DNA of 64,000 nt from the NCBI RefSeq assembly GCF_037203705.1, contig NZ_JBBCAT010000001.1, forward strand, positions 2,081,418-2,145,417. The letters are read 5' to 3'. Positions within the stretch are counted from its first letter, which is position 1. Every line of letters starts with the position of its first letter. The notes under the pieces were generated by a model. The model was not told where the DNA came from. It was given only the letters and a program-made list of their open reading frames with translations, and did not search any database. The stretch is from Prosthecomicrobium sp. N25 (GTDB lineage Bacteria; Pseudomonadota; Alphaproteobacteria; Rhizobiales; Ancalomicrobiaceae). Of this stretch, positions 1 through 8,243 are shown in pieces. The position numbers and the translations under genes are program-made.

Positions 1-2
1 GC

Positions 3-968
3 GCCCCGGCCGACGTCCGCGGCGACTACCCGGCCTGGCTGGACACGGCCTTCGAACGCGTCTTCGGCGACCGCGCGGCCGAGGAGGGCAGGGCGCTCGC
101 CGAGCGCGCCCCCGTCGACCTGCGCTGCAATACGCTGAAAACGAATCCCGACAAGGCCCTGAAGGGATTCGCGGAGTTCGGGGCGAAGCCGGGCGCGCTC
201 TCGCCGCTGGCGATCCGCATTCCCTTGCCCGGCGGCCCCGGCCGCGCGCCCCATGTGGAAAGCGAGCCCGCCTACCTGAAGGGCCAGGTCGAGATCCAGG
301 ACGAAGGCTCCCAGCTCGCCGCCCTGGTGGCCGCGGCCCATGCCGGCAGTCAGGTCCTCGACCTCTGCGCCGGCGGCGGCGGCAAGACGCTCGCCCTCGC
401 CGCCGCCATGGCCAACAAGGGCCAGATCTACGCCTACGACGCCGACAAGCGGCGCATGCGCGACATCTTCGAACGCTCCAAGCGCGCCGGCGCGCACAAC
501 ATCCAGGTCCGCACCCCCGGCCGGGCCGACGTGCTCGCCGACCTCGCCGGCCGCATGGACCTCGTGCTGGTCGACAGCCCCTGCACCGGGACCGGCACCT
601 GGCGCCGCCGCCCCGACGCCAAGTGGCGCCTCACCGAGGCCCAGCTCGACGCCCGCATGCAGGAGCAGGACGCCGTCCTGGACCAGGCGGCCGCCTATGT
701 GAAGCCCGGCGGGCACCTGGTCTACGTGACCTGCTCGCTGCTGGCGGAGGAGAACGAGGACCGCGTGGCGGCCTTCCTCGCCCGCGTGCCGGATTTCGAC
801 CTGATCGAGCCGCTCGCCGCCATGGAGCGCACCGACCCGGCCACTGCCGCCCGCCTCGCCCCCTTCGTCCGCCGCGGCGAGCGCGCCTCCCCGGTCCTGC
901 GCCTCTCGCCGGCGAGCGCCGGAACGGACGGATTCTTCGTGGCCGTCCTGCGGCGCGAGGCCCGATAG
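3..968 (+). CDS. RsmB/NOP-family rRNA m5C methyltransferase, C-terminal part (5' end outside window)
   Basis: The frame is open from the left edge, so only the C-terminal ~321 residues are present. It carries a class I SAM-dependent methyltransferase domain: the SAM-binding DLCAGGGGKT motif, a D-to-S-P-C-T-G-T-G catalytic motif and a VTCS motif whose cysteine is the usual nucleophile of RNA m5C methyltransferases. The C-terminal GTDGFFVAVLRR is typical of the RsmB/NOP family. It probably methylates a cytosine of 16S rRNA in the cytoplasm. Whether an N-terminal NusB-like domain exists cannot be seen. In Hyphomicrobiales a paralogue of this family often lies near guaB/guaA, and guaA is found 10 kb downstream here. 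Confidence 0.9.
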   Translation, partial: APADVRGDYPAWLDTAFERVFGDRAAEEGRALAERAPVDLRCNTLKTNPDKALKGFAEFGAKPGALSPLAIRIPLPGGPGRAPHVESEPAYLKGQVEIQDEGSQLAALVAAAHAGSQVLDLCAGGGGKTLALAAAMANKGQIYAYDADKRRMRDIFERSKRAGAHNIQVRTPGRADVLADLAGRMDLVLVDSPCTGTGTWRRRPDAKWRLTEAQLDARMQEQDAVLDQAAAYVKPGGHLVYVTCSLLAEENEDRVAAFLARVPDFDLIEPLAAMERTDPATAARLAPFVRRGERASPVLRLSPASAGTDGFFVAVLRREAR

Positions 969-1057
969 GGGCGGGTGCTGTTCTCCGGGGGACGTCCATG
1001 GCGGCGGCGCCGCCGCGCGCTGGCCCGGCGCCGTCCGGATCCCGGCCGCCAGCCGGC

Positions 1058-1086
1058 TTGACGACCTGGCCTTCCACCCCTTGTAC
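1058..1086 (+). promoter_or_regulatory. candidate sigma-70 promoter of the phosphoethanolamine-transferase-like gene
   Basis: TTGACG at 1058-1063 and TTGTAC at 1081-1086 are 17 bases apart. Transcription would begin near 1093, just before the TTG start at 1130, and would exclude an ATG at 998 in the same frame. Only hexamer similarity supports it. Confidence 0.3.
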
Positions 1087-1129
1087 GATCGCGCGATCCG
1101 CGCCATCGCCCGATTCGGACCCGTCGCTC

Positions 1130-2722
1130 TTGACCCTGCCCGCGCTCCGCGTCCCGACCCGCACCCGCTTCGTGATCGCCGTCGCCGCCGTGCTGACGCT
1201 GGTCAACGCCGCGGTGCTGGCGGAGCGCGCGGGCAGGGCGGCCGAGGCCGGCGGGCCGGCGCTCGCCCTGTGGGCCGGAGCCATCGATCTGCTCTGGCTC
1301 TTCGCCGTGAACGTCGCGCTCCTCGTCCCCGCCATGGTTTCGGCGCGACTTTTGAAGCTGTGGAGCTTCCTGCTCCTGGTCGCGGGTGCCGGCGCCGCCT
1401 GGGCGGTCGCGCAGTACGGGATCAGCTTCACCCGCGAAATGGGCTACGCCATCGTCGGCACCAACCCCGGCGAGATCCGCGAGTTGCTGCGCCCCTGGAC
1501 GCTGGCGCTGGCCGTCTGCGCCTTCGGCCCGCCGGCCCTGCTGCTCGCCCGCCTCCGGCTGCCGCGGCTCACCTTCGCGCCCCATGGGCGGGCCCTGGCG
1601 GGCGCGGGTCTGGTGGTCCTCCTCTTCGGCGGGGCCTTCCTGGCCGACCAGGGGCGTGTGCGCGCGACCATCCGCGAGGCGACGGAGGTCTTCGCCCCGG
1701 TCGGCCTCGTCTCGGCCGTCGTCGATGTCGCCCGCCGCGAGTGGCTGGCCCGCAACGTGGCCAAGGCCGACATCGCGCAGACCTTCGTCCTCCCGGGCCC
1801 GCGCGAGGACGCCCCGACCGTGGTCCTCGTCGTCGGCGAGAGCACCCGTGCGCAGAACTTCGGCCTCGGCGGCTACGCGCGCCAGACCACGCCGCGATTG
1901 GCGGTCCGCGACGGCGTCGTCTACTTCCCTGAGGCGACCGCCTGCTCGACCACCACCGCCGTCGCCGTCCCCTGCATGCTGTCCCGCCTGGAAGGGCACG
2001 AATTCGCGCTGCCCCCGCGTGAAACGTCGCTGGTCGGCGTCTTCGCCGCCCTCGGCTACGACGCCCACTGGTACTCGGTCCAGCGCGGCAACAACCGCGC
2101 CATCCTGAGCGCCTGCGCCGAGGCGCCGACCTGTCGCGTGAACTTGCCGGGTCACGACGAGGTCCTGATCCCGCCCCTCGAGGCGGCGCTCGCGGCGCCG
2201 GGCCCGGCGCCGCGCTTCGTCCTTCTGCACACGCTCGGCGCTCATGCGAACTTCCACGAACGCTACCCGGCGGCCTTCGCCCGGTTCCGCCCCGAGTGCC
2301 GTGACGTCCCCTACGCCTGCGATCGGCAGGCCGCGATCAACGCCTACGACAACGCGATCCTCTACGTGGATCATGTGCTCGACGAGGTGATCGCGCGCCT
2401 CGAAGGGCGGGACGCGGTCCTGATCTACGCGTCCGACCACGGTGAATCGATCGGGGAGGGCTTCCGCTACGGTCATGCGGCAGCTTTGGCGCTCGCGCCC
2501 GAGGAGCAGACGCGGATCCCCTTCCTGGTCTGGACCTCGAGGATCTTCCGCGAGAAGCGGCCCGACTTCGCCGCCCGGATCGCGGCACGGCGCGGGCAGC
2601 GGGTCTCGCACGACCACATCTTCCACACCGCACTGGGATGCGCCGGCGCCCGCTCGGCCCTGATCCGACCGAGCCTCGATCTCTGCGCGGATTCGCCCGC
2701 GGGCGCCCTGGCCGGGCGCTGA
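1130..2722 (+). CDS. phosphoethanolamine transferase / sulfatase-like membrane enzyme (EptA family)
   Basis: About 530 residues, the usual length of EptA-type enzymes, which move phosphoethanolamine from phosphatidylethanolamine to lipid A or another envelope glycolipid at the periplasmic face. Five hydrophobic segments fill the first ~180 residues; a soluble alkaline-phosphatase-fold domain follows. The nucleophile motif GESTRAQNFGLGGY (threonine ~239), a CSTTTAVAVPCMLS motif and the metal-binding DHGES (~436-440) followed by GHA are present. Start: TTG at 1130 begins just before the first membrane segment and fits a promoter at 1058-1086; an in-frame ATG at 998 would add an unstructured Pro/Ala-rich leader and is less likely. 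It converges with the next gene, stop codons three bases apart. The exact acceptor lipid is unknown; such enzymes can change sensitivity to cationic peptides. Confidence 0.85.
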   Translation: MTLPALRVPTRTRFVIAVAAVLTLVNAAVLAERAGRAAEAGGPALALWAGAIDLLWLFAVNVALLVPAMVSARLLKLWSFLLLVAGAGAAWAVAQYGISFTREMGYAIVGTNPGEIRELLRPWTLALAVCAFGPPALLLARLRLPRLTFAPHGRALAGAGLVVLLFGGAFLADQGRVRATIREATEVFAPVGLVSAVVDVARREWLARNVAKADIAQTFVLPGPREDAPTVVLVVGESTRAQNFGLGGYARQTTPRLAVRDGVVYFPEATACSTTTAVAVPCMLSRLEGHEFALPPRETSLVGVFAALGYDAHWYSVQRGNNRAILSACAEAPTCRVNLPGHDEVLIPPLEAALAAPGPAPRFVLLHTLGAHANFHERYPAAFARFRPECRDVPYACDRQAAINAYDNAILYVDHVLDEVIARLEGRDAVLIYASDHGESIGEGFRYGHAAALALAPEEQTRIPFLVWTSRIFREKRPDFAARIAARRGQRVSHDHIFHTALGCAGARSALIRPSLDLCADSPAGALAGR

Positions 2723-2725
2723 CCG

Positions 2726-3913
2726 TCACGCCTTGGCGACGGGGTTCAGATTCGGAGCCTCGGCTTCCGCCTCGGACTTGGGCGGCGTCATCGACAGGAA
2801 CTCGCCGAAGGTCGCCCAGGCCGGCAGGTGGTCGCCGAGGGTCTTCAGGACCACCATCAGGGGCACCGCGATGAGCACGCCCGCCAGCCCCCAGACCCAG
2901 CCCCAGAAGGTCACGCCGACGAAAAGGGCGACGGTGTTCAGCTCCAGCCGTCGCCCGAGGATCAGCGGCGTGACGACATTGCCCTCGATCGTGGTCAGGA
3001 TCAGGTAGCCGGCCGGAACCATCAGCGCGTGCCCGACCGTGTCCATCGACACGAAGGCGACGATGCCGGTCAGCACGATGCCGGTCAGCGCGCCGAGATA
3101 GGGCAGGAAGTTCAATACCGTCCCGGCGAGCCCCCATAGCGCCGGCGACGGCATCCCGAGCGCCCAGAGCATGCAAGCGATGGCGACGCCGAGCCCGCAA
3201 TTGATCAGCGTGATGGTGAGCAGGTAGCGGGAGATCGAGCGCTCCACATCGTGCACGATCCGCAGCGCCGTCTTCTTGTCCGAGAGGCGCGGCAGCACGC
3301 GGATGATCTTCTCGTAGACCATGTCGCCCGAGGCGAGCAGGAACAGCACCAGGAAGAGCGCGATTCCGAGCCGGGTCGTGGCCGTCCAGAGCGTCGTCGT
3401 CGCCGAGGACAGGAAGCCGGGCTCCTTGACGACGACCTCCTGGACGCTCGGGTCCTTGGCGGATCGGGAGAGATCCTCAACGGTCTTCGAGGCCTCCGCG
3501 AGGCTGTCGACCGAGCCGCGCAGGCTGGCGAGCTTGCGCTCGATGACGTGGCCGAGCGTCGGGGCCCGTGTGATCCAGTCGGCGACGGGCCCGCTGGCGA
3601 GCCAGGCGCCCGCGCCCAGCGCCACCCCCAGGGCGAGCACGATGGCGATCGCCGAGAGGGCGGTCGGGATCCCGCGCCGGTCGAGCCACCGCACGATCGG
3701 GATCAGCGTCAGCGCCCCCAGGATGCCGAGGGCGATCGGCAGGAAGAATTCCTTGCCGAAGTAGAGCGCCGCCGAGCCGAGCACCAGCGCGCAGACATGC
3801 AGCGAGACGCGCAAGGCCGGGTCGAGCGCGGCCGTTCCGCCGGCCTCCGGCGGCATATCGGCGGCCGGCGCCCCGCGGTCCGGATCCTCCGGATCGATTC
3901 CGTCCTGTCCCAT
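2726..3913 (-). CDS. AI-2E family transporter (PerM/TqsA-like membrane protein)
   Basis: 395 residues. After a ~35-residue acidic N-terminus (MGQDGIDPEDP...) come two closely spaced membrane helices, a soluble amphipathic stretch (~130-220) and a cluster of five to six helices, the arrangement of the AI-2E exporter family. The conserved region near the C-terminus (PLILGRRLELNTVALFVGV, then GWVWGLAGVLIAVPLMV) is characteristic. Family members export autoinducer-2 or act as ion antiporters, but most are uncharacterised, so the substrate is not assigned. The start ATG at 3913 has a GGGAG ribosome site; the frame could be extended upstream but would run through the AT-rich intergenic region. It converges with the EptA-like gene and diverges from the ABC operon. 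Confidence 0.85.
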   Translation of the reverse strand: MGQDGIDPEDPDRGAPAADMPPEAGGTAALDPALRVSLHVCALVLGSAALYFGKEFFLPIALGILGALTLIPIVRWLDRRGIPTALSAIAIVLALGVALGAGAWLASGPVADWITRAPTLGHVIERKLASLRGSVDSLAEASKTVEDLSRSAKDPSVQEVVVKEPGFLSSATTTLWTATTRLGIALFLVLFLLASGDMVYEKIIRVLPRLSDKKTALRIVHDVERSISRYLLTITLINCGLGVAIACMLWALGMPSPALWGLAGTVLNFLPYLGALTGIVLTGIVAFVSMDTVGHALMVPAGYLILTTIEGNVVTPLILGRRLELNTVALFVGVTFWGWVWGLAGVLIAVPLMVVLKTLGDHLPAWATFGEFLSMTPPKSEAEAEAPNLNPVAKA

Positions 3914-4257
3914 GCTGCGCTCCCGCTTCCGCGGTTCAACGTTCCGGACCGGATCCCGGTTCCGAGCCCGCGGCCGGCAGGTCCGCCGACAGGCGGGGGT
4001 GGGTCTGATAAGATGCATAAAAGTACAAATGATGAAATAACAAAACTGGATCTGGTTCTGTATGCAAAAACAGGGGCACGAGCAGGTCGCAAGAGGTCTT
4101 GCACGGCGTCGAAAAGCAGGTGAATTCGCCCGCGCGGCATGGAGTTGCTGGGAAAGAACGATACGTCGGCAGATCTCCAGGGCATCTGGCACGCCCATTG
4201 CTGTGGTCCCCGTAATCCCGGCCCCGTCGGCCGGCCGACCCTCAACGGAGCCCGACC
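3914..4257. promoter_or_regulatory. divergent intergenic region with an AT-rich core
   Basis: No gene is seen in these 344 bases. Bases ~4008-4076 are strikingly AT-rich (about one third G+C) in an otherwise very GC-rich neighbourhood, with ATGCATAAAAG near 4011 and the similar ATGCAAAAACAG near 4062. This probably holds the divergent promoters of the AI-2E-family gene (minus) and the ABC importer operon (plus), and possibly a regulator site. No consensus operator is recognised with confidence. Confidence 0.4.
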
Positions 4258-5253
4258 ATGTCCGCACCGAACTGTCTCTCCCCCTCCCGTCGTCGCGTCC
4301 TCGGGCTCGGCGCCAGCCTGGCCGCGACCCTCGCCACGCCGGCGGTCGTCCGGGCGCAGTCCACCAAGATCCGTATCGGCTTCTGGCCGATCGCAGGCGG
4401 CTTGCCGCTCTTCGCGGGCGTCGAGGCGGGCGTGTTCAAGCGGGCGGGGCTCGACGTCGAGGCGGTCAAGTTCGCGAGCGCCGCGCAGGTGGTCGAGGCG
4501 CTGATCGCCGGCCGGCTCGAAGGCTCCGCCAATGGCACCGCCTCCGCGGCCCTGGCGCTCGGGGACATCACCTCCCCGGGCCTCCTGAAGATCATCTGCG
4601 CCAATCCGAGCAACAAGGAATTCGTGCTCGACGAAATGCTGGTGGCCGAGGGGAGCCCGATCAAGACGATCGCCGATCTGGACGGCAAGAAGGTCGCCTG
4701 CGGCCCGGGCATCCAGAACGTCACGCTCGCCAAGATCATCCTGGAAAAGAACGGCATCAAGGATCCCAAGCCGATCGAACTGCCGATCGGCCAGCATGTC
4801 GCGGCGCTCGCCGCAGGGCAGGTGGACGCGGTCTACACGCTCGAGCCGAACGGCACCCTCGGCCGCCTGAAGAAACTCGCCCGCATCCTCGAGACCGGCG
4901 TGATCTCCACCTACGTCCTGGGCGAGACCAAGGCTCCGTGGTTCGGGGGCAGCGCCTCCGTGACGACCGCGTTCCTGTCGGCCCAGCCCGCCCTGGCGAA
5001 GGCCTACATCGCCGCCTACGGCGACGCCGTGAGGCTCGTCCGCGACAAGCCCGACGAAGCGCGCAAGTTCCTCTCGGGCTATACCAGCATCGAGCCGGAG
5101 CTCGTCGGCGAGGTCCCGCTGCCCGGGTTCACGCTCTACAACGAGTTTTCCCCGAGCGACATCGGCTACTTCCAGAAGTTCTTCGACGTCTTCACCGATC
5201 GCGGCATCTTCACCCGCAAGGTCGACCTCCCCGGCATCCTCTACAAGGCCTGA
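4258..5253 (+). CDS. ABC transporter substrate-binding protein, SsuA/NMT1 (THI5-like) family
   Basis: 331 residues with a twin-arginine signal (SRRRVLGLG near residue 10, then a hydrophobic stretch ending VVRAQ), so it is probably exported folded to the periplasm. The mature protein begins TKIRIGFWPIAGGLPLFAG, the start pattern of the SsuA/TauA/NMT1-type periplasmic binding proteins for sulfonates, nitrate-like anions, pyrimidine precursors or aromatic acids. The permease gene follows 4 bases downstream and the ATPase overlaps that, so the three form one importer operon. No metabolic gene for sulfonates, thiamine or taurine lies nearby, so the substrate stays open. Confidence 0.88.
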   Translation: MSAPNCLSPSRRRVLGLGASLAATLATPAVVRAQSTKIRIGFWPIAGGLPLFAGVEAGVFKRAGLDVEAVKFASAAQVVEALIAGRLEGSANGTASAALALGDITSPGLLKIICANPSNKEFVLDEMLVAEGSPIKTIADLDGKKVACGPGIQNVTLAKIILEKNGIKDPKPIELPIGQHVAALAAGQVDAVYTLEPNGTLGRLKKLARILETGVISTYVLGETKAPWFGGSASVTTAFLSAQPALAKAYIAAYGDAVRLVRDKPDEARKFLSGYTSIEPELVGEVPLPGFTLYNEFSPSDIGYFQKFFDVFTDRGIFTRKVDLPGILYKA

Positions 5254-5257
5254 CGCC

Positions 5258-6019
5258 ATGCCGGTCTTCGACGCCCGCAGGCTGCTGCCCTTCATCGGGC
5301 CGGTCCTGTTCTTCGCCTTGTGGTACGTGGTCGTCGCCAACGGCCTCGTCAACAAGATCCTGTTCCCGTCGCCGGTCGATACCGTCGCGCATCTGTTCGG
5401 CGCCTTCGGCAAGGCCAACATGCAGGGCGACATCTGGGCCACCTTCGCCCGGACCGCGACCGCCTTCGCCTTCGCGGCGGCGGTCGGGGTCCCGATCGGG
5501 GTGGCGCTCGGCAGCTCGGAGGCGGCCTACAGGAGCGTCGAGTTCCTGATCGACTTCTTCCGGTCGACCCCGTCGAGCGCCCTGATCCCCCTGTTCCTGC
5601 TCTTGTTCGGCATCACGGACGCCAACAAGATCGCCATCGCGGCCTTCGCGGCTTTCCTGGTGATCCTGTTCAACAGCGCCTACGGCGTCATGAACGCGCG
5701 CAAGACCCGCATCCTGGCCGCGCGCGTCATGGGGGCGAACGCCTGGCAGATCTTCAAGGACGTGCTGATCTGGGAGAGCCTGTCGCAGACCTTCGTGGGT
5801 CTGCGCACGGGCGTTTCGATCGCCCTCGTGATCGTGATCGTCGCCGAGATGTTCATCGGCTCGGAAAACGGCCTCGGCCACCGGATCATCGACGCCCAGC
5901 AGGTGCTGAACGTGAAGGACATGTACGCCTCGATCCTGGTGACCGGCGCGCTCGGCTATCTCCTCAACCTCGCGTTCCTCCTGGTCGAGAAGCGCTTCAT
6001 CCACTGGAGCGGAAAATGA
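5258..6019 (+). CDS. ABC transporter permease, SsuC/TauC-like
   Basis: 253 residues with about six membrane helices of the BPD_transp_1 type. The cytoplasmic EAA-like loop is visible as AARVMGANAWQIFKDVLIWE (~148-167), the contact point for the ATPase. It begins 4 bases after the binding protein and its stop TGA overlaps the ATG of the ATPase gene (ATGA at 6016-6019), indicating translational coupling. It forms the inner-membrane channel of the importer; substrate as for the binding protein. Confidence 0.88.
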   Translation: MPVFDARRLLPFIGPVLFFALWYVVVANGLVNKILFPSPVDTVAHLFGAFGKANMQGDIWATFARTATAFAFAAAVGVPIGVALGSSEAAYRSVEFLIDFFRSTPSSALIPLFLLLFGITDANKIAIAAFAAFLVILFNSAYGVMNARKTRILAARVMGANAWQIFKDVLIWESLSQTFVGLRTGVSIALVIVIVAEMFIGSENGLGHRIIDAQQVLNVKDMYASILVTGALGYLLNLAFLLVEKRFIHWSGK

Positions 6020-6819
6020 CCGTCGCCGCACCGGCCCCAGACCTGCCCGTCCAGCTCCGCCGCGACCGTCCGCACATCACGGTGCGCGGGCTCTGCAAGG
6101 CGTTCCAGGGCTCGCCCCTCTACGAGAACTTCGACCTCGATCTGCCCGAGGGCCGCATCGTCTCGATCTTCGGGCCGAACGGCTGCGGCAAGTCGACGAT
6201 CATGAACATGATCGCCGGCCTCGTGCCCATGGACCGGGGCAAGATCCTGTTCGACGGCAAGAGCCTCAAGGAGACCCGGATCGGCTACGTCTTCCAGCAG
6301 TACCGCGAGGCGCTCTTCCCCTGGATCCGCGCGGTCGACAACATCGCCTATCCGCTGCGCCGCGCGGGGCTCGGGGAGGCGGCCGTCAAGGCCCGGGTCG
6401 ACGAACTCGTCTCGTCCTTCGAGATCCGCTTCGACCTCAACCGCTATCCCTACGAGTTGTCGGGCGGCCAGCAGCAGACCGTCTGCATCATGCGGGCCCT
6501 CGCGCCCCGTCCCGAGGTCCTCTTCCTCGACGAACCCTTCTCGGCGCTCGACTACGAGATGACGCTCTTCATCCGCGAGAAGCTCCAGGAGATCTACATG
6601 AAGTCGGGGGTCACGATGGTGATCGTCTCCCACGACCTGGAGGATGCGGTGTACCTCGCCGACAAGGTCCTGCTGCTGACCCGGCGCCCCGCCCGCATCG
6701 CCGAATACATGACCGTCGACATCCCCCGTCCGCGGACCCCAGGGACCATGTCCGAGCCGGCCTTCGTGGCGGCCAGGGCTCGCGCACTGGAGATCTTCCA
6801 ACGCGAAGTCAGGGCCTGA
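6016..6819 (+). CDS. ABC transporter ATP-binding protein, SsuB/TauB-like
   Basis: 267 residues starting at the ATG within the ATGA overlap. Walker A is GPNGCGKST (53-61), the Q-loop lies in VFQQYREALFPW, the signature is LSGGQQQ, Walker B is VLFLDEPFS, followed by the D-loop and the switch histidine in IVSHD. All catalytic positions are intact. It powers the SsuA/NMT1-type importer encoded upstream. The signature has QQQ where many relatives have QQR/QQQR, a small variation. A 130-base gap separates it from the TRAP binding-protein gene. Confidence 0.9.
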   Translation: MTVAAPAPDLPVQLRRDRPHITVRGLCKAFQGSPLYENFDLDLPEGRIVSIFGPNGCGKSTIMNMIAGLVPMDRGKILFDGKSLKETRIGYVFQQYREALFPWIRAVDNIAYPLRRAGLGEAAVKARVDELVSSFEIRFDLNRYPYELSGGQQQTVCIMRALAPRPEVLFLDEPFSALDYEMTLFIREKLQEIYMKSGVTMVIVSHDLEDAVYLADKVLLLTRRPARIAEYMTVDIPRPRTPGTMSEPAFVAARARALEIFQREVRA

Positions 6820-6949
6820 CGCGGTGAAAAAGCGTGACATTACGGGGGATTGCCTCCGCGCGATGTTGCGCGGTCCCGCCGGGCTGGTACTGTCGCCGAC
6901 CTGACCAACCCCCGACCGTTCCGGCGAAAAGACCGGAGGAGTACGAACC

Positions 6950-7966
6950 ATGACCGTGTCGAAATCCATGAAGCGGATCGTTGCGGCCGGCCTCGCGGCC
7001 GCCGTCGTGGCAGGAGCGGGCCTCGCGACAGCCCAGCAGATGGCCTTCTTCCGGATCGGGACCGGCGGTACCGCCGGCACCTATTTCCCGATCGGCGGCC
7101 TCGTCGCCAACGCCATCTCGAACCCGCCCGGCAGCCGCCCCTGCGCGGATGGCGGCTCCTGCGGCGTGCCCGGCCTGATCGCCACCGCCGTCGCGTCGAA
7201 CGGCTCCGTCGCCAACATCAACGGCATCGCGTCCGGCTCTCTCGAATCCGGCTTCACCCAGTCCGACGTCGCCTATTGGGCCTACACGGGCACGGGCGTC
7301 TACGAGGGCAAGCCGAAGGTCGAGAGCCTGCGCTCGATCGCCAATCTCTACCCGGAGACCATCCACCTCGTCGCCCGCAAGGGCGCCGGCATCAAGTCTC
7401 CCGCCGACCTGAAGGGCAAGCGGGTCTCCCTCGACGAGCCCGGCTCCGGCACCCTGATCGACGCCCGCATCGTGCTCGCTGCCTACGGCCTCTCCGAGAA
7501 GGATGTCTCGCCCGAGTACCTGAAGCCGAACGCCGCCGGCGACCGGCTGCGCGACGGCGCGCTGGATGCCTTCTTCTTCGTCGGCGGCTATCCGGCCGGC
7601 GCCATCTCCGAGCTCGCCACCTCGGCCGGCGTCGAACTCGTGCCGATTTCCGGCCCGCAGGCCGAGAAGATCCTGGCCGAGTACAAGTTCTTCGCCAAGG
7701 ACAGCGTCCCGGCCGGCGTCTACAAGGACGTCGGCGCGCTCGAGACCATCTCGGTCAACGCCCAGTGGGTGACGAGCGCCAAGGTCGCCGACGACCTCGT
7801 CTACGGCGTTACCAAGGCCCTGTGGAACGAGAACTCGCGCAAGCTCCTCGACTCCGGCCATGCCAAGGGCAAGGCCATCAGGAAGGAGACCGCCCTGGAC
7901 GGCCTCGGCGTGCCGCTGCATCCCGGCGCCGAGAAGTTCTACCGGGAAGCCGGCCTGATGAAGTGA
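6950..7966 (+). CDS. TAXI-family TRAP transporter solute-binding protein
   Basis: 338 residues. An N-terminal Sec signal peptide (KRIVAAGLAAAVVAGAGLATA) is followed by FRIGTGGTAGTYFPIGG, the diagnostic start of TAXI-type TRAP receptors. It captures a solute in the periplasm and delivers it to an ion-gradient-driven permease; the fused permease is encoded at 8244-10268. A strong GGAGGAG ribosome site lies before the ATG. A disulfide is possible between the cysteines of SRPCADGGSCGVPG (~64-72). The substrate is unknown; characterised TAXI systems are few. Between this gene and its permease lies a small gene on the opposite strand, so the pair is not a simple two-gene operon. Confidence 0.92.
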   Translation: MTVSKSMKRIVAAGLAAAVVAGAGLATAQQMAFFRIGTGGTAGTYFPIGGLVANAISNPPGSRPCADGGSCGVPGLIATAVASNGSVANINGIASGSLESGFTQSDVAYWAYTGTGVYEGKPKVESLRSIANLYPETIHLVARKGAGIKSPADLKGKRVSLDEPGSGTLIDARIVLAAYGLSEKDVSPEYLKPNAAGDRLRDGALDAFFFVGGYPAGAISELATSAGVELVPISGPQAEKILAEYKFFAKDSVPAGVYKDVGALETISVNAQWVTSAKVADDLVYGVTKALWNENSRKLLDSGHAKGKAIRKETALDGLGVPLHPGAEKFYREAGLMK

Positions 7967-7993
7967 GGGCGCCTTAACGCCGGACCCCACACC

Positions 7994-8137
7994 TCACTTC
8001 TTCTTTTTTTGGTCCGCAGCTTGGGTCAACGCTGAACCAGCTGCGGACTTTGCCTCCTTACTCGCTCGAGGGTCCCTAAGGACCTTGGAAGCAGCAGACG
8101 CCGCTTTCGAGCTCGTCACTTCCGGCTTCTTTGCCAT
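7994..8137 (-). CDS. small Lys/Ala-rich protein of unknown function (47 residues)
   Basis: A 48-codon frame starts at ATG 8137 with AGAGG about nine bases upstream and a plausible promoter at 8174-8201. The protein begins MAKKPEVTSSKAAS, has a central heptad-like SKVLRDPRASKEAKSAAGSAL and ends with QKKKK. It is made almost only of Lys, Ala, Ser, Arg, Thr and a few acidic residues, has no hydrophobic segment, and resembles the basic tails of histone-H1-like or HU-tail proteins. Its codons are much less GC-biased than those of the neighbours (AAA, GCA, CTT, AGT), which suggests separate origin. It sits convergent to the TAXI receptor gene and divergent from the TRAP permease gene. I recall similar short KA-rich ORFs as hypothetical proteins in other Alphaproteobacteria, but no function is known to me. 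Confidence 0.7.
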   Translation of the reverse strand: MAKKPEVTSSKAASAASKVLRDPRASKEAKSAAGSALTQAADQKKKK

Positions 8138-8173
8138 TTGATTCGCCTCTATAGGTGGCCATCAAGGTTCTAA

Positions 8174-8201
8174 AGCATACCATATGTTGGGAGCAGCGCA
8201 A
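8174..8201 (-). promoter_or_regulatory. candidate promoter of the 47-residue protein gene, with overlapping palindrome
   Basis: On the minus strand TTGCGC (8201-8196) and TATGCT (8179-8174) are 16 bases apart, giving a leader of about 30 bases before ATG 8137. A perfect palindrome CGCAAC-CT-GTTGCG at 8197-8210 overlaps the -35 element and could be an operator. It could equally regulate the divergent TRAP permease gene. Confidence 0.35.
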
Positions 8202-8243
8202 CCTGTTGCGGTGCTGGTGATTAATGCAAGTGACTGGTGGCTC

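Noticed and set aside
998-1129. ATG 998 as the start of the EptA-like protein
   Set aside because: It would add a Pro/Ala/Ser leader before the first membrane helix and place the start upstream of the best promoter; TTG 1130 fits family length.
722-2626. 634-codon antisense frame opposite the EptA-like gene
   Set aside because: Shadow of the codon bias; Arg/Glu/Gly/Asp-rich without any motif.
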